From: Aquibium oceanicum
GTDB lineage: Bacteria > Pseudomonadota > Alphaproteobacteria > Rhizobiales > Rhizobiaceae
Reading direction: 5' to 3'
Length of the DNA: 64,000 bases
Assembly: GCF_001889605.1 (NCBI RefSeq)
Contig: NZ_CP018171.1
Coordinates: forward strand, 682,001-746,000
This document shows positions 28,698-40,182 of the stretch, piece after piece. How positions within the stretch are numbered: the first letter of the stretch is position 1; each line of letters opens with the position of its first letter. The position numbers and the translations under genes are program-made. A model generated the notes under the pieces. It did not search any database. It was not told the DNA's origin and worked only from the letters and a program-made list of their open reading frames with translations.

Positions 28698-30629
28698 ATG
28701 AAGAACCTCAGGATATCGGGCAAGCTGGGATTGGGATTCCTGGCGGTTGTGGCGATCATCGTGGCGATGAGCGCTGCGGCATTGTCGCATCTGGGAAAGA
28801 TCAACGACGCTGCAGCCGCCGCTGAGCGGTCGAAGCTCATGGCTGGCTCGGCGATGAACGCGCGCATGGCGCTGGCCCGCGTGGAGAATTCCTGGCGCGG
28901 CTACCTGCTGTCGCAGGACCCTTACTATCTCGAACGCGCCGATCACCACGAGACTACGCTTCGCGGCAAGATCGCCGAGCTGAAGGAACTCGAGGTGGAT
29001 TCCCCCGAGATGATCGCCAGTCTCGATACTGTCCTGGCGGGGATCGACACCTACAGGGCCGAGATCATCGAGGAGGGCAAGGAGCTTGCCGCCGACCCGC
29101 TCAAGCGGTTGGACGCTATCCGGATGGTCGGTAATGATGGGAAGGCGGACGAACTCATCGCGCCCATCGAGGACGGCATCGACCACGTCATCGCGGAGGA
29201 GGTGGAAAAGAATGCCATGGCCGCACAGGCGCTGGCGGCCTCTGTTTCCGATGCTCGCTTCGCCCTGTGGGTCGGGTTGGTCGTATCGGTGCTCATGGCC
29301 GGCGGCGTCGGCTTCCTGCTCGCACGCATGATCGCCACTCCGATCCGCGGTCTCACGGGCACCATGGGCCGGTTGGCCGAAGGCGACCTCGAGGTGGAAG
29401 TACCCGCGACCAGCCGCGGTGACGAGATCGGCCGCATGGCGCAGGCGGTTCAGGTCTTCAAGGATGCCGCGATCGAGAAGATCCGGGTCGAGGCGCAGTC
29501 GGTCGAGATCCGTGAAGGAGCGGAAGCCGAGCGCAACCGCACCGAAGCGGAGAAGGCCCGCGAGGCGCAGGAAGACCATGTCGCGGTGACGGCGCTCGCC
29601 GCCGGGCTTGCAAGCTTGGCGAGCGGCGACCTGACCCATCGGATCGAGGTGCAGTTCTCCGCCAAGACCCAGAAGCTGAAGGACGACTTCAACTCGGCTA
29701 TCGCCCAGCTACAGGATACGATGACTTCCGTCACCGGCGCGGTTTCGGCGCTGCGCACGGGGTCGGGCGAAATCAGCCAGGCGGCCGACGACCTGTCCCG
29801 CCGCACCGAACAGCAGGCGGCGAGCCTGGAAGAGACCGCCGCGGCTCTCGACGAAATCACGTCCACAGTCAGGCAGACCGCCGAAGGCGCGCGCCAGGTT
29901 TCCAAGGTCTCGAACGAGGCCAAGGCCGGAGCCGAAAAGTCCGGCAACGTGGTGAGGCAGGCCGTCAAGGCGATGTCGCAGATCGAGAAGTCGTCTGAAC
30001 AGATCGGCCAGATCATCGGCGTGATCGACGAGATCGCCTTCCAGACGAACCTCCTCGCGCTCAATGCGGGCGTCGAGGCGGCGCGCGCGGGTGAGGCGGG
30101 CAAGGGCTTTGCGGTCGTGGCCCAGGAAGTCAGGGCACTGGCGCAACGCTCGGCCGAGGCTGCCAAGGAGATCAAGGAACTGATTTCCACGTCGACCGAT
30201 CAGGTCAACGAAGGCGTCGGCCTCGTCGGCCAGACCGGCGAGGTGCTGGAGCTGATCGCGAACCAGGTCACCGAGATGTCCTCTCTGGTGGAAAAGATTT
30301 CCCACTCCACGCAGGAACAGTCGACCGGGCTGGCGCAGGTCAATACCGCGGTCAACCAGATGGACCAGGTGACGCAGCAGAACGCGGCGATGGTCGAGGA
30401 GTCCACGGCGGCGAGCCATTCGCTGGCACGGGAAGCCGAGCAGCTCGCCGAACTGGTGGCGCGGTTCAGGGTAGGCGAGGGGCGTGCCACGAGCCGTACC
30501 GCCTCGGCCGCGCCGTCCTACCGCGCACCAGCCGCGCCGGTGGCGCAACTGAAGACCGTGGGCGGTCGCGGGCAATCCGCCGCCTCGGCGGCGCCTGCAG
30601 CGGATCCGGATGGCTGGGAAGAATTCTAG
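28698..30629 (+). CDS. Methyl-accepting chemotaxis protein
   Basis: A 643-residue transmembrane chemoreceptor: TM1 (about 10-30), periplasmic helical ligand-binding domain (31-188) with no cysteine or recognisable cofactor site, TM2 (189-209), HAMP (about 210-265) and a long cytoplasmic signalling coiled coil. The conserved hairpin tip reads IDEIAFQTNLLALNAGVEAA (about 444-463). The last residues, GWEEF, resemble the C-terminal xWxxF pentapeptide that tethers CheR/CheB, after a flexible Ala/Pro-rich linker. No che gene is near. It is wedged between plsC and miaB and is followed by a strong terminator, so it is its own unit. Ligand unknown. Confidence 0.95.
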   Translation: MKNLRISGKLGLGFLAVVAIIVAMSAAALSHLGKINDAAAAAERSKLMAGSAMNARMALARVENSWRGYLLSQDPYYLERADHHETTLRGKIAELKELEVDSPEMIASLDTVLAGIDTYRAEIIEEGKELAADPLKRLDAIRMVGNDGKADELIAPIEDGIDHVIAEEVEKNAMAAQALAASVSDARFALWVGLVVSVLMAGGVGFLLARMIATPIRGLTGTMGRLAEGDLEVEVPATSRGDEIGRMAQAVQVFKDAAIEKIRVEAQSVEIREGAEAERNRTEAEKAREAQEDHVAVTALAAGLASLASGDLTHRIEVQFSAKTQKLKDDFNSAIAQLQDTMTSVTGAVSALRTGSGEISQAADDLSRRTEQQAASLEETAAALDEITSTVRQTAEGARQVSKVSNEAKAGAEKSGNVVRQAVKAMSQIEKSSEQIGQIIGVIDEIAFQTNLLALNAGVEAARAGEAGKGFAVVAQEVRALAQRSAEAAKEIKELISTSTDQVNEGVGLVGQTGEVLELIANQVTEMSSLVEKISHSTQEQSTGLAQVNTAVNQMDQVTQQNAAMVEESTAASHSLAREAEQLAELVARFRVGEGRATSRTASAAPSYRAPAAPVAQLKTVGGRGQSAASAAPAADPDGWEEF

Positions 30630-30661
30630 TTCTCCGCTCCCGATTCACTAGAAGTACGGAT

Positions 30662-30693
30662 GCCGCGCCCCCGCCGGGCGCGGCTTTTCGTTT
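30662..30693 (+). terminator. Rho-independent terminator after the chemoreceptor gene
   Basis: GCCGCGCCC (30662-30670), loop CCGCC, then GGGCGCGGC (30676-30684) form a perfect 9-bp GC stem followed by TTTTCGTTT. It ends 51 bp before miaB and separates the two units. Confidence 0.9.
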
Positions 30694-30744
30694 CGCGGAC
30701 ATGGCCACTGTCCTTCGCGGCCAAAAAACGCTAATAGCGCCGCC

Positions 30745-32142
<1,398 letters not shown>

Positions 32143-32172
32143 CGCCGGCGAGAGTCAAACCGGGAGAAAAGG

Positions 32173-33210
32173 TTGAACGCGGCTACAGAACTGAAACTCA
32201 GCCCGTCCGGGGCCTCCGACATGGCCCACATCGTTCTGACCTTCGACAACAACAAGCACGCGAGTGCGCTCTACGGCCAGTTCGACGAGAACTTGGCCAG
32301 GCTGGAGCAGCAGCTTGGCGTCGACATCCGCTCGAAGGGTAACCAGCTTTCCATCAAGGGAAATCCGATCGCCGCCGAACAGACCCGGCGCGCGCTCGAC
32401 TATCTCTACGAGCTCGCCCAGAAAGGCGTCGAGCTTACCGGATCCGAGGTCGACGGCGCCGTGCGCATGGCGGTCGCGGCCGACGATCAGCTCACCCTCC
32501 CGACACTCGAGAAGAAGGGCCGCATGGCGGCCGCCCAGATTGCCACGCGCAAGCGGACCATCTATGCTCGCACGCCCAATCAGGACGCCTATATGCGCGC
32601 GCTGGACCGCGCGGAGCTGGTGTTCGGCATCGGCCCGGCCGGAACGGGCAAGACCTATCTTGCCGTGGCGCATGCCGCCATGTTGCTCGAACGCGGCCTT
32701 GTCGAGCGGATCATCCTGTCGCGGCCGGCGGTGGAGGCCGGCGAGCGGCTCGGATTCCTGCCCGGCGACATGAAGGAAAAGGTCGATCCCTATTTGCGGC
32801 CGCTCTACGACGCGCTCTACGACATGATCCCCGCCGACAAGGTGGAAAGGGCGCTGACCGCCGGTGTCATCGAGATCGCGCCGCTCGCCTTCATGCGCGG
32901 CCGTACGCTCGCCCATTCCGCCGTTATCCTGGACGAGGCGCAGAACACCACGGCCATGCAGATGAAGATGTTCCTCACCCGGCTGGGCGAGAACGCGCGC
33001 ATGATCGTGACCGGCGACCCGACCCAGATCGATCTGCCGCCGAACACGAAGTCCGGCCTCGTGGAAGCGCTGCGCGTTCTGGAAGGCGTGCCGGGCATCG
33101 TCACGGTGCGCTTCGAGGACAAGGACGTCGTCCGCCACCCGCTCGTCGCGGAAATCGTGCGTGCCTACGACCGCTATGGCAGCGGGGGCCGCAACGAAGG
33201 GAGGGTGTGA
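32173..33210 (+). CDS. ybeZ: PhoH-family ATPase (YbeZ type)
   Basis: Cytoplasmic P-loop ATPase that works with YbeY in ribosome quality control or rRNA processing. 345 residues starting with TTG 32173 behind GGGAG. An N-terminal KH-like region precedes the PhoH domain with Walker [12 protein letters not shown] (about 155-165) and Walker [12 protein letters not shown]. It overlaps ybeY if that gene starts at GTG 33207. Confidence 0.94.
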   Translation: MNAATELKLSPSGASDMAHIVLTFDNNKHASALYGQFDENLARLEQQLGVDIRSKGNQLSIKGNPIAAEQTRRALDYLYELAQKGVELTGSEVDGAVRMAVAADDQLTLPTLEKKGRMAAAQIATRKRTIYARTPNQDAYMRALDRAELVFGIGPAGTGKTYLAVAHAAMLLERGLVERIILSRPAVEAGERLGFLPGDMKEKVDPYLRPLYDALYDMIPADKVERALTAGVIEIAPLAFMRGRTLAHSAVILDEAQNTTAMQMKMFLTRLGENARMIVTGDPTQIDLPPNTKSGLVEALRVLEGVPGIVTVRFEDKDVVRHPLVAEIVRAYDRYGSGGRNEGRV

Positions 33211-33743
33211 CCCCCGCCTGCCCGCGCGAAACGATGAGCCGCATGCCCCCGCCCTTCGAAGTGGAAATCACCGTCTCCGTCGAGGTGGTCGGATGGGGCG
33301 GGCCGGATCGGCTGGAAACGCTGGTGGACCGCACGGTCGCCGCCGCGATCGCCGAGCTCGACCTGCGCTCGCCTTCGCCGACGGAACTCGGGGTCACTTT
33401 CACCGACGATGCGGCCATCCGCGCGCTCAACGCCGAGTGGCGCGGGAAGGACAAGGCTACAAACGTCCTGTCGTTTCCGGCCTTCGCGGAGGTTCGCGAA
33501 GGCGTGGTGCCGCCGATGCTGGGCGATATCGTGATCGCGTTCGAAACGGTGGAGCGGGAGGCTGCCCTGGAAGGCAAGCCCTTCGATCACCATCTCACAC
33601 ACCTGGTGACACACGGCTTCCTGCATCTCCTCGGCTACGATCACGAGAGCGACGGGGAAGCGGAAGAAATGGAACGGGTCGAACGCAGCGTGTTGTCGGC
33701 ACTTGCCATTCCCGATCCCTATGCGGTAACTGACGAAGGGTAA
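33207..33743 (+). CDS. ybeY: Endoribonuclease/rRNA maturation factor YbeY
   Basis: Single-strand-specific metal-dependent RNase needed for 16S rRNA 3'-end maturation. 178 residues from GTG 33207 (GTGA overlap with ybeZ, GAAGG upstream); ATG 33234 or 33243 would trim 9 or 12 residues. The zinc motif HX3HX5H is present as [11 protein letters not shown] with the preceding HLVT. In operon with ybeZ and corC. Confidence 0.95.
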   Translation: MTPACPRETMSRMPPPFEVEITVSVEVVGWGGPDRLETLVDRTVAAAIAELDLRSPSPTELGVTFTDDAAIRALNAEWRGKDKATNVLSFPAFAEVREGVVPPMLGDIVIAFETVEREAALEGKPFDHHLTHLVTHGFLHLLGYDHESDGEAEEMERVERSVLSALAIPDPYAVTDEG

Positions 33744-33757
33744 CCAACCGGAAGACG

Positions 33758-34813
33758 ATGAACGAGACCCCCCAGGCCGCAGCGGCGGATTCCGCCAGCG
33801 GCGAGGCCGACAAGTCCGCTCCCGCGGACGAAGGCCAAAGTACAGACACGCTGCCCCGCAGCGGCGGACCGTCGCTTTTCAGCAGAATTCTCGGATTGCT
33901 CAGGTTCCGGAACGGATCGACCCTGAGGGAAGATCTGGCGGATGCACTCGCCGGTGGCGAAACGGGCGTAGCGACGTTCTCGCCTGGCGAGCGTGCGATG
34001 CTGCACAACATCCTGCGGCTGCGCGAAGTCCGCGTGGAGGACGTGATGATCCCGCGCGCCGACATCGAGGCCGTCGAGCTCACCATGACGTTGGGCGACC
34101 TTCTGACGCTGTTCGAGGAATCCGGCCACTCCCGCATGCCCGTCTACGGGGAGTCGCTCGACGACCCGCGGGGCATGGTGCACATCCGCGACGTGGTGGC
34201 CCACATCACCCGGACCGCCCGGGCACGAAAAGGCCGCGCGACCAAGAAGGTCGCCGAAAAGCCGGTCGGTCTCGATCTCGCCAATGTCGACCTAGGCCGC
34301 ACCATCGGCGACCTCAACCTCATGCGGTCGGTCCTCTTCGTTCCGCCCTCCATGCTGGCGTCGGACCTGATGAACCGGATGCAGGCGGGCCGGATCCAGA
34401 TGGCACTCGTCATCGACGAGTATGGCGGCACCGACGGACTGGTGTCGCTGGAGGACATCGTGGAGATGGTCGTCGGCGACATCGAGGACGAGCACGACGA
34501 GGAGGAGCCGCTGATCACCAAGACCGGCGACGGTATCTTCATCGTCGATGCCAAGGCCGAAATCGAGGACGTCGCCAAGGTCATCGGCAGCGAATTCACC
34601 GCCGGGGAGCACGGCGAGTATGTCGACACGATCGGCGGCATCATCTTCAATGCGCTCGGTCGCGTGCCGGCTCGCGGCGAGGTGGTGCAGGCGATTCCCG
34701 GCTTCGAGTTCCACGTGCTTGACGCCGATCCGCGGCGCATCAAGCGCGTGCGCATCGTCCAGGGCCGCGCGCCGGTCAGGCGCGGGCGAGCGACAAAGGA
34801 CAAGGCGGCCTGA
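33758..34813 (+). CDS. corC: CorC-like CBS-domain protein (hemolysin/Mg-Co efflux family)
   Basis: A 351-residue soluble protein: acidic, disordered N-terminus (1-50), two CBS domains (about 85-145 and 165-230, the second ending near DEYGGTDGLVSLEDIVEMVVGD) and a C-terminal CorC_HlyC domain (about 245-335). It lacks the DUF21 membrane domain, so it is the short CorC type encoded between ybeY and lnt in many proteobacteria. A role in divalent-cation homeostasis or envelope quality control is inferred from the family. Confidence 0.9.
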   Translation: MNETPQAAAADSASGEADKSAPADEGQSTDTLPRSGGPSLFSRILGLLRFRNGSTLREDLADALAGGETGVATFSPGERAMLHNILRLREVRVEDVMIPRADIEAVELTMTLGDLLTLFEESGHSRMPVYGESLDDPRGMVHIRDVVAHITRTARARKGRATKKVAEKPVGLDLANVDLGRTIGDLNLMRSVLFVPPSMLASDLMNRMQAGRIQMALVIDEYGGTDGLVSLEDIVEMVVGDIEDEHDEEEPLITKTGDGIFIVDAKAEIEDVAKVIGSEFTAGEHGEYVDTIGGIIFNALGRVPARGEVVQAIPGFEFHVLDADPRRIKRVRIVQGRAPVRRGRATKDKAA

Positions 34814-34863
34814 CCGGAACAGGGCAGGACCGCAATCGACGCGAGAGAATCGGAGGCGAGGAC

Positions 34864-35766
34864 ATGAGCAGGCATCTGCGCGTGCTGTTCACCGGCGGCA
34901 GCGGCAAGGCGGGACGCCATGTCGTTCCATACCTGATGGAGCGCGGACACAGGGTCGTCAACGTCGACCTGACGCCGCTCGACCATCCCGGCGTCGACAA
35001 TCTCACTGCCGACATCACCGATTCCGGACAGATGTTCAACGTCATGTCGTCCTATGCGAACTTCGACGAACTGGAACCGGGCAACGGCGTCCCGCGGTTC
35101 GATGCGGTGGTCCATTTCGCAGCCGTCCCGCGCATCCTGATCAGGCCCGACAACGAGACCTTCCGGGTCAACACGATCGGCACCTATAACGTCATCGAAG
35201 CGGCGGTGAAGCTCGGCATCCGCAAGATCGTCATCGCCTCGTCCGAGACGACCTACGGCATCTGTTTCGCGGACGGCCGCGAGGATCCCAAGCAGCTGCC
35301 TCTCGATGAGAAGTACGACGTCGATCCCATGGACAGCTACGGCCTATCCAAGGTGGTGAACGAGAAGACCGCGCGGGCATTCCAGCGCCGCTCGGCGTAT
35401 GACATCTACGCCTTGCGAATCGGCAACGTCGTTGAGCCGCACGAGTACCGGGAGCTGTTTCCGCGCTACTTCGCCAATCCCGACATGCGCCGCCGCAACG
35501 CCTTCTGCTACATCGACGCGCGCGACCTCGGCCAGATCGTCGACCTCTGCCTCCAAAAGGACGGGCTCGGTTTCCAGGTATTCAATGCCGGCAACGACAC
35601 CAACGGCATGAACATCCCGACGGCCGAACTGCTGCGCCGCTTCTTCCCCGGCGTCCCTCTCACGCGGGATCTCGCAGAGAACGAAGCGCTCTTTTCCAAT
35701 CGCAAGATTCGCGAGATGCTGGGCTTTTCCGAAAACCACGACTGGCGCAGCTACGTCGAAGGCTGA
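34864..35766 (+). CDS. NAD-dependent epimerase/dehydratase (extended SDR)
   Basis: A 300-residue extended SDR with the nucleotide motif TGGSGKAGRH (10-19) and an active-site YGLSK (Y159 and K163, YxxxK), so it should be enzymatically active. It resembles uronate or nucleotide-sugar dehydrogenases, but the substrate is not identifiable. It sits between corC and lnt, which are usually adjacent, on the same strand and with its own GGAGGCGAGG ribosome site, so it looks like a later insertion that rides the operon. Base composition is not visibly different from its neighbours. Confidence 0.87.
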   Translation: MSRHLRVLFTGGSGKAGRHVVPYLMERGHRVVNVDLTPLDHPGVDNLTADITDSGQMFNVMSSYANFDELEPGNGVPRFDAVVHFAAVPRILIRPDNETFRVNTIGTYNVIEAAVKLGIRKIVIASSETTYGICFADGREDPKQLPLDEKYDVDPMDSYGLSKVVNEKTARAFQRRSAYDIYALRIGNVVEPHEYRELFPRYFANPDMRRRNAFCYIDARDLGQIVDLCLQKDGLGFQVFNAGNDTNGMNIPTAELLRRFFPGVPLTRDLAENEALFSNRKIREMLGFSENHDWRSYVEG

Positions 35767-35886
35767 GGCGAGGATCGAAAGGCAACGCGGGTTAGCCGCG
35801 ATACCGTCCTGCCGCAAGCTCCATTTGGCAAGGTCGGACGGCCGCTGCTACACCAATCCCCGCGTGATTCGCGACTGAAGGGCCGA

Positions 35887-37461
35887 ATGGAAAACCTCGC
35901 CGCCAGGATCATTCTGTTGTGGGGTTGGCGGCGAGCGATGCTGGCACTGCTTGCCGGCGCCTTCGGTGTGCTCGCGCAGGCCCCCATCGATTTTTTCCCT
36001 GCCGGTTTCGTCTCCTTCACCATTCTGGTCTGGCTGCTCGACGGCGCCACCGCCGACGACCGCGACACCTTCTGGCGCCGGCAGCGCGTGAACTTCGCGA
36101 TCGGATGGTGGTTCGGCTTCGGATACTTCGTGGCCGGGCTCTGGTGGGTGGGACAGGCGCTTCTCGTCGATGCGGAGGAATTCGCCTGGGCTCTCCCGCT
36201 CGCGGTCATCGGTCTTCCCGCCGGCCTGGCGATATTTTACGGCCTGGCGAGCACCGTCGCGCGACTGTGCTGGTCGAACGGTATCGGACGGATCGCGGCG
36301 CTAGCCTTCGGCTTCGGCATCGCAGAATGGTTGCGCGCGACCGTGCTGACCGGCTTCCCGTGGAACGCGGTCGGATACGCGGCGATGCCGGTTCCCCTGC
36401 TCATGCAGTCCGTTCAGGTGACGGGAATGTACGGCATGAACGCGCTGGCGGTCTTCATCTTCGCGCTCCCCGCGCTCCTGGCATCCGACCGGCACCGCCG
36501 GACCGGCCTGTTTGCCGGTCTGGTCCTGGCGGCCGCGCATGTCGGCTTCGGCTACTACTCGCTTTCCAGGACCATCCCCGTCGACAAATCCCTGTCCGTG
36601 AGGATCGTACAGCCTTCGATTCCGCAGGGCGGCAAGTGGGATCCCGAGTACCGCGACAACATCCTGGCGACCTTGCTGGAGCTTTCCGCGAAGCCGCCGG
36701 AGGAAGGAGGACGCCGTCCCGAACTGATCGTGTGGCCGGAGACGGCGCTCCCCTTTCTTTTCACCGATCGCCCCGACGCGCTCGCGGCGGTCGGCGACAT
36801 GCTCCAGGACGGCCAGAAGCTCTTTCTCGGTGCGGTGCGCTCGGAGGGCGCCGGCGCAGCGGTCCGATACTACAATTCCGTCATCGCTATCGACGACGCG
36901 GGCGAGATCGTCGATGCGGTGGACAAGGTCCATCTCGTTCCCTTCGGCGAGTACCTTCCGTTGCAGGTTGTATTCGACAGGCTCGGAATGCGTGCAATCG
37001 CCGACAATGTCGGCGGGTTTTCGGCCGGTGCCGAGCGTGGGTCGATCGCGGTAACCGACGCCATCAGCGCAGTCCCCTTCATCTGCTACGAGGTCATCTT
37101 TCCCGGAGAAGTGGTAGCCGACGATGCCGACCTGATCGTCAACCTGACGAACGACGCGTGGTTCGGCGATACCCCCGGCCCATACCAGCATTTCCGGCAG
37201 GCCCAGCTTCGCGCGGTAGAGACGGCAAGACCGATGGTTCGCGCGGCAAACAACGGAATATCGGCGGTGATCGACAGTCGAGGACGCGTGGTCGACGCCT
37301 TCGCGCAGGACGCCGTGGGGGCGCTGGACGTGAACATTCAATTTTCAGCAGATTCTAATCGAATATTAGTGATGTCATATCTTAATGGCATTTTGATAAT
37401 ATTGTTCTTTGCAATCGTCGCGTGTGGTACGAACGCGTTCGCGAGGATACGCTCGGGCTGA
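35887..37461 (+). CDS. lnt: Apolipoprotein N-acyltransferase
   Basis: Inner-membrane enzyme that adds the third acyl chain to lipoproteins; the rhizobial homologue is known as actA (acid tolerance). 524 residues: N-terminal TM bundle (about 15-225) and a periplasmic nitrilase-like domain with the catalytic triad E285 (WPETALPF), K347 ([11 protein letters not shown]) and C400 ([10 protein letters not shown]), then a C-terminal TM helix. The last 90 bp or so (from about 37338) are strikingly AT-rich compared with the rest of the gene, perhaps because they carry the promoter of the downstream XRE gene. Confidence 0.95.
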   Translation: MENLAARIILLWGWRRAMLALLAGAFGVLAQAPIDFFPAGFVSFTILVWLLDGATADDRDTFWRRQRVNFAIGWWFGFGYFVAGLWWVGQALLVDAEEFAWALPLAVIGLPAGLAIFYGLASTVARLCWSNGIGRIAALAFGFGIAEWLRATVLTGFPWNAVGYAAMPVPLLMQSVQVTGMYGMNALAVFIFALPALLASDRHRRTGLFAGLVLAAAHVGFGYYSLSRTIPVDKSLSVRIVQPSIPQGGKWDPEYRDNILATLLELSAKPPEEGGRRPELIVWPETALPFLFTDRPDALAAVGDMLQDGQKLFLGAVRSEGAGAAVRYYNSVIAIDDAGEIVDAVDKVHLVPFGEYLPLQVVFDRLGMRAIADNVGGFSAGAERGSIAVTDAISAVPFICYEVIFPGEVVADDADLIVNLTNDAWFGDTPGPYQHFRQAQLRAVETARPMVRAANNGISAVIDSRGRVVDAFAQDAVGALDVNIQFSADSNRILVMSYLNGILIILFFAIVACGTNAFARIRSG

Positions 37462-37595
37462 GATAGCAGATACCCGAATCCTGCCTGGAGTCGTGGAAGG
37501 AAGCTTCTCCCTGTTGCCGTGATTATTGGGGCCACGGCGGCGGGCGAACTGCATTGGAGCAGATAACCACAACTCGTGCACAACGGCGAGGAACT

Positions 37596-38009
37596 ATGTC
37601 AGAGAATAAGAAGAAGCCGAATCCGGTCGACATCCACGTCGGCAGCCGGATCCGGCTGCGACGCAACATGCTTGGAATGAGCCAAGAGAAGCTCGGTGAA
37701 AACCTTGGTATCACGTTTCAGCAAATACAGAAATACGAAAAAGGCACAAATCGTGTCGGAGCCAGCAGGCTTCAGGCAATAGCCACTATTCTGGGAGTGC
37801 CGGTATCGTTCTTCTTCGAGGACGCACCGGACGTTCCCGACCACGCGAGCGCCGGCTTCCGCGAGGACAATTCGACTAGCTACGTCGTCGATTTTCTCAA
37901 CAGCGCGGAAGGGCTCCAACTCAATCGGGCGTTCGTGAAGATTTCCGATCCAAAAGTCCGCCGCAAGCTTGTCGATCTGGTGAAGGCGCTGGGCGACGAG
38001 GAGGCCTGA
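37596..38009 (+). CDS. XRE-family regulator of the PhrR/PraR type
   Basis: A 137-residue helix-turn-helix protein starting at ATG 37596 behind GAGGA. The HTH covers about residues 15-70 (MSQEKLGENLGITFQQIQKY), followed by a short C-terminal region. Its position between lnt (actA) and metK is that of the acid-inducible phrR and the praR regulators of rhizobia, which act on stress, attachment and quorum-sensing genes. The assignment rests on synteny and HTH sequence. The preceding 260 bp are AT-rich and probably hold its promoter. Confidence 0.85.
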   Translation: MSENKKKPNPVDIHVGSRIRLRRNMLGMSQEKLGENLGITFQQIQKYEKGTNRVGASRLQAIATILGVPVSFFFEDAPDVPDHASAGFREDNSTSYVVDFLNSAEGLQLNRAFVKISDPKVRRKLVDLVKALGDEEA

Positions 38010-38103
38010 TCCGCGTTTGTGCGGGTGAGGTTTCGTCGTCTGCTGCGCGGTTCTTCGGGCGGTTCCGGTATGCGGGGCCTGGGCGAGGCGGGCGTGTGCA
38101 TGC

Positions 38104-38132
38104 TTGACGCATGGTGACGGGCTCGGCTAACA
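38104..38132 (+). promoter_or_regulatory. Candidate metK promoter
   Basis: TTGACG (38104-38109, within CTTGACG, close to the alphaproteobacterial -35) is followed after 17 bp by CTAACA (38127-38132). Predicted transcription start is around 38139, at the foot of the hairpin 38140-38168. Confidence 0.5.
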
Positions 38133-38139
38133 GACGCGC

Positions 38140-38168
38140 GCGCGAAACGGCATCCCGCCGTTTCGCGC
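38140..38168 (+). promoter_or_regulatory. 12-bp perfect hairpin in the metK leader
   Basis: GCGCGAAACGGC (38140-38151), loop ATCCC, GCCGTTTCGCGC (38157-38168): an uninterrupted 12-bp stem followed by CTTTCTT and then the GAGGGG ribosome site and GTG start of metK. It could be a terminator or attenuator, a stabilising 5' hairpin, or the terminator of the upstream XRE gene. No SAM-II riboswitch consensus was recognised upstream. Confidence 0.7.
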
Positions 38169-38187
38169 CTTTCTTGAGGGGACACCC

Positions 38188-39453
38188 GTGGCGCGCTCGA
38201 ACTACCTCTTCACCAGCGAATCCGTATCCGAAGGCCATCCCGACAAGGTCTGCGACCGCATCTCCGACGAGATCGTCGATCTGGTCTACCGGGAGGCGAA
38301 GAAGGCGGGCATGGACCCCTGGGACGTGCGCGTCGCCTGCGAGACGCTGGCCACCACCAACCGCGTGGTGATCGCCGGCGAGGTGCGGGTGCCGAAGTCG
38401 CTGCTCAAGCAGGACAAGGACGGCAACGTCCTGGAGGACGCCAAGGAGTTCCCCATCATCAACCCGTCGAAGTTCAAGTCGGCGGCGCGCAAGGCGATCC
38501 GCGCCATCGGCTACGAGCAGGACGGCTTCCACTGGAAGAAGGCGCGCATCGACGTGCTCCTGCACGGCCAGTCGGCCGACATCGCGCAGGGTGTCGACAA
38601 CGCGTCGGACCGGCAGGGCGAGGAAGGCGCGGGCGACCAGGGCATCATGTTCGGCTATGCCTGCCGCGAGACGCCGGACCTGATGCCGGCGCCGATCTAC
38701 TACAGCCACAAGATCCTGGAGCTCCTGGCCGCCGCCCGCCACAAGGGCGAGGGCGAGGCCTCCCGGCTGGGGCCCGACGCCAAGAGCCAGGTGACGGTGC
38801 GCTACGCCGACGGGAAGCCGGCCGAGGTGACGCAGATCGTCCTGTCGACGCAGCATCTCGAGGCGGGCTGGGACTCCAAGAAGGTGCGCCAGGTGGTCGA
38901 GCCCTACATCCGCGAGGCGCTGGGCGACCTGCCGATCGCCAAGGACTGCAACTGGTACGTCAACCCGACCGGCAAGTTCGTCATCGGCGGGCCTGACGGC
39001 GACGCGGGCCTGACGGGCCGCAAGATCATCGTCGACACCTATGGCGGGGCGGCGCCGCATGGCGGCGGCGCGTTCTCGGGCAAGGACACGACCAAGGTCG
39101 ACCGCTCGGCCGCCTACGCGGCGCGTTATCTGGCCAAGAACGTGGTGGCGGCCAAGCTCGCCGAGCGCTGCACCATCCAGCTGTCATACGCCATCGGCGT
39201 GGCCCAGCCGCTGTCGATCTACGTCGACCTGCACGGCACGGGCACGGTGGAGGAGGCGGCGGTCGAGGCCGCGCTGCGCAAGGTGATGGACCTGTCGCCG
39301 TCGGGCATCCGCCGCCATCTCGATCTCAACCGCCCGATCTACGCCCGCACAGCCGCCTACGGCCATTTCGGCCGCAAACCCGGCCGCGACGGCGCCTTCT
39401 CCTGGGAAAAGACCGACCTCGTCAAAGCCATCAAGGACGCCGTCGCCAGCTGA
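38188..39453 (+). CDS. metK: S-adenosylmethionine synthase
   Basis: Makes AdoMet from methionine and ATP; essential. 421 residues from a GTG behind GAGGGG, slightly longer than E. coli MetK as is normal in alphaproteobacteria. Landmarks are [18 protein letters not shown] (about 10-27), the [12 protein letters not shown] loop, [20 protein letters not shown] and [16 protein letters not shown]. It lies between the XRE gene and trmB. Confidence 0.98.
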   Translation: MARSNYLFTSESVSEGHPDKVCDRISDEIVDLVYREAKKAGMDPWDVRVACETLATTNRVVIAGEVRVPKSLLKQDKDGNVLEDAKEFPIINPSKFKSAARKAIRAIGYEQDGFHWKKARIDVLLHGQSADIAQGVDNASDRQGEEGAGDQGIMFGYACRETPDLMPAPIYYSHKILELLAAARHKGEGEASRLGPDAKSQVTVRYADGKPAEVTQIVLSTQHLEAGWDSKKVRQVVEPYIREALGDLPIAKDCNWYVNPTGKFVIGGPDGDAGLTGRKIIVDTYGGAAPHGGGAFSGKDTTKVDRSAAYAARYLAKNVVAAKLAERCTIQLSYAIGVAQPLSIYVDLHGTGTVEEAAVEAALRKVMDLSPSGIRRHLDLNRPIYARTAAYGHFGRKPGRDGAFSWEKTDLVKAIKDAVAS

Positions 39454-39483
39454 AGAACGACGGCCGCGTCGAGCGGACGGAAC

Positions 39484-40182
39484 ATGCCCGACAACGAGGG
39501 ATCACGCGCCGCTGGGGCGTTTTTCGGCCGCAGGCAGGGCAAACCGCTGCGGCCGCGCCAGGCCTCGGCCATGGACGAGGTGCTGCCCGCTCTCTCGCTC
39601 GATCTCGACCGCCCCGCACCGGCCACCCTCGCCGATCTCTTCGATGTGCCCGTCGATGCGGTGCGCCTTGAAATAGGCTTCGGCGGCGGCGAGCATCTCC
39701 TTCACGAGACCGAGCGGTTTCCACGTACCGGCTCCATCGGGGTCGAGCCGTTCGTCGGCGGCATGGCGAAGTTCATCGTCGCCGCGAGCGAGGCGGGGCG
39801 GAAGAACGTCCGTCTCCACGACGACGATGCCACGCGACTCCTGGACTGGCTGCCCGAGGCGGGACTGTCGGGCATAGACCTGTTCTATCCCGATCCCTGG
39901 CCGAAGAAACGCCACTGGAAACGTCGCTTCGTCAACGACGACAACCTGGACCGCTTTGCCCGCGTCATGCGTCCCGGCGCGCGCTTCCGCTTCGCATCGG
40001 ACATCGGACACTACGTCGACTGGACGCTCTTGCACATCCGTCGCCATCCGGAATTCGAATGGATCGCAGCATCGGCCGACGACTGGCGCCGGCCCTACGA
40101 GGGCTGGCCGGGAACGCGCTACGAAGCCAAGGCTAAGCGGGAAGGCCGCATGCCGGCCTACCTGACCTTCGTCAGGCGGTGA
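39484..40182 (+). CDS. trmB: tRNA (guanine-N7-)-methyltransferase
   Basis: SAM-dependent methylation of G46 in tRNA. 232 residues with the SAM-binding [12 protein letters not shown] (about 62-73), the family signature [14 protein letters not shown] (about 138-151) and the C-terminal [12 protein letters not shown]. It lies 30 bp after metK and is probably co-transcribed. Convergent with the TIGR02302 gene. Confidence 0.96.
   Translation: MPDNEGSRAAGAFFGRRQGKPLRPRQASAMDEVLPALSLDLDRPAPATLADLFDVPVDAVRLEIGFGGGEHLLHETERFPRTGSIGVEPFVGGMAKFIVAASEAGRKNVRLHDDDATRLLDWLPEAGLSGIDLFYPDPWPKKRHWKRRFVNDDNLDRFARVMRPGARFRFASDIGHYVDWTLLHIRRHPEFEWIAASADDWRRPYEGWPGTRYEAKAKREGRMPAYLTFVRR

Noticed and set aside
38010..38187. 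SAM-II or SAM/SAH riboswitch upstream of metK
   Set aside because: No matching consensus pieces were recognised; only a simple hairpin next to the start codon is clear.
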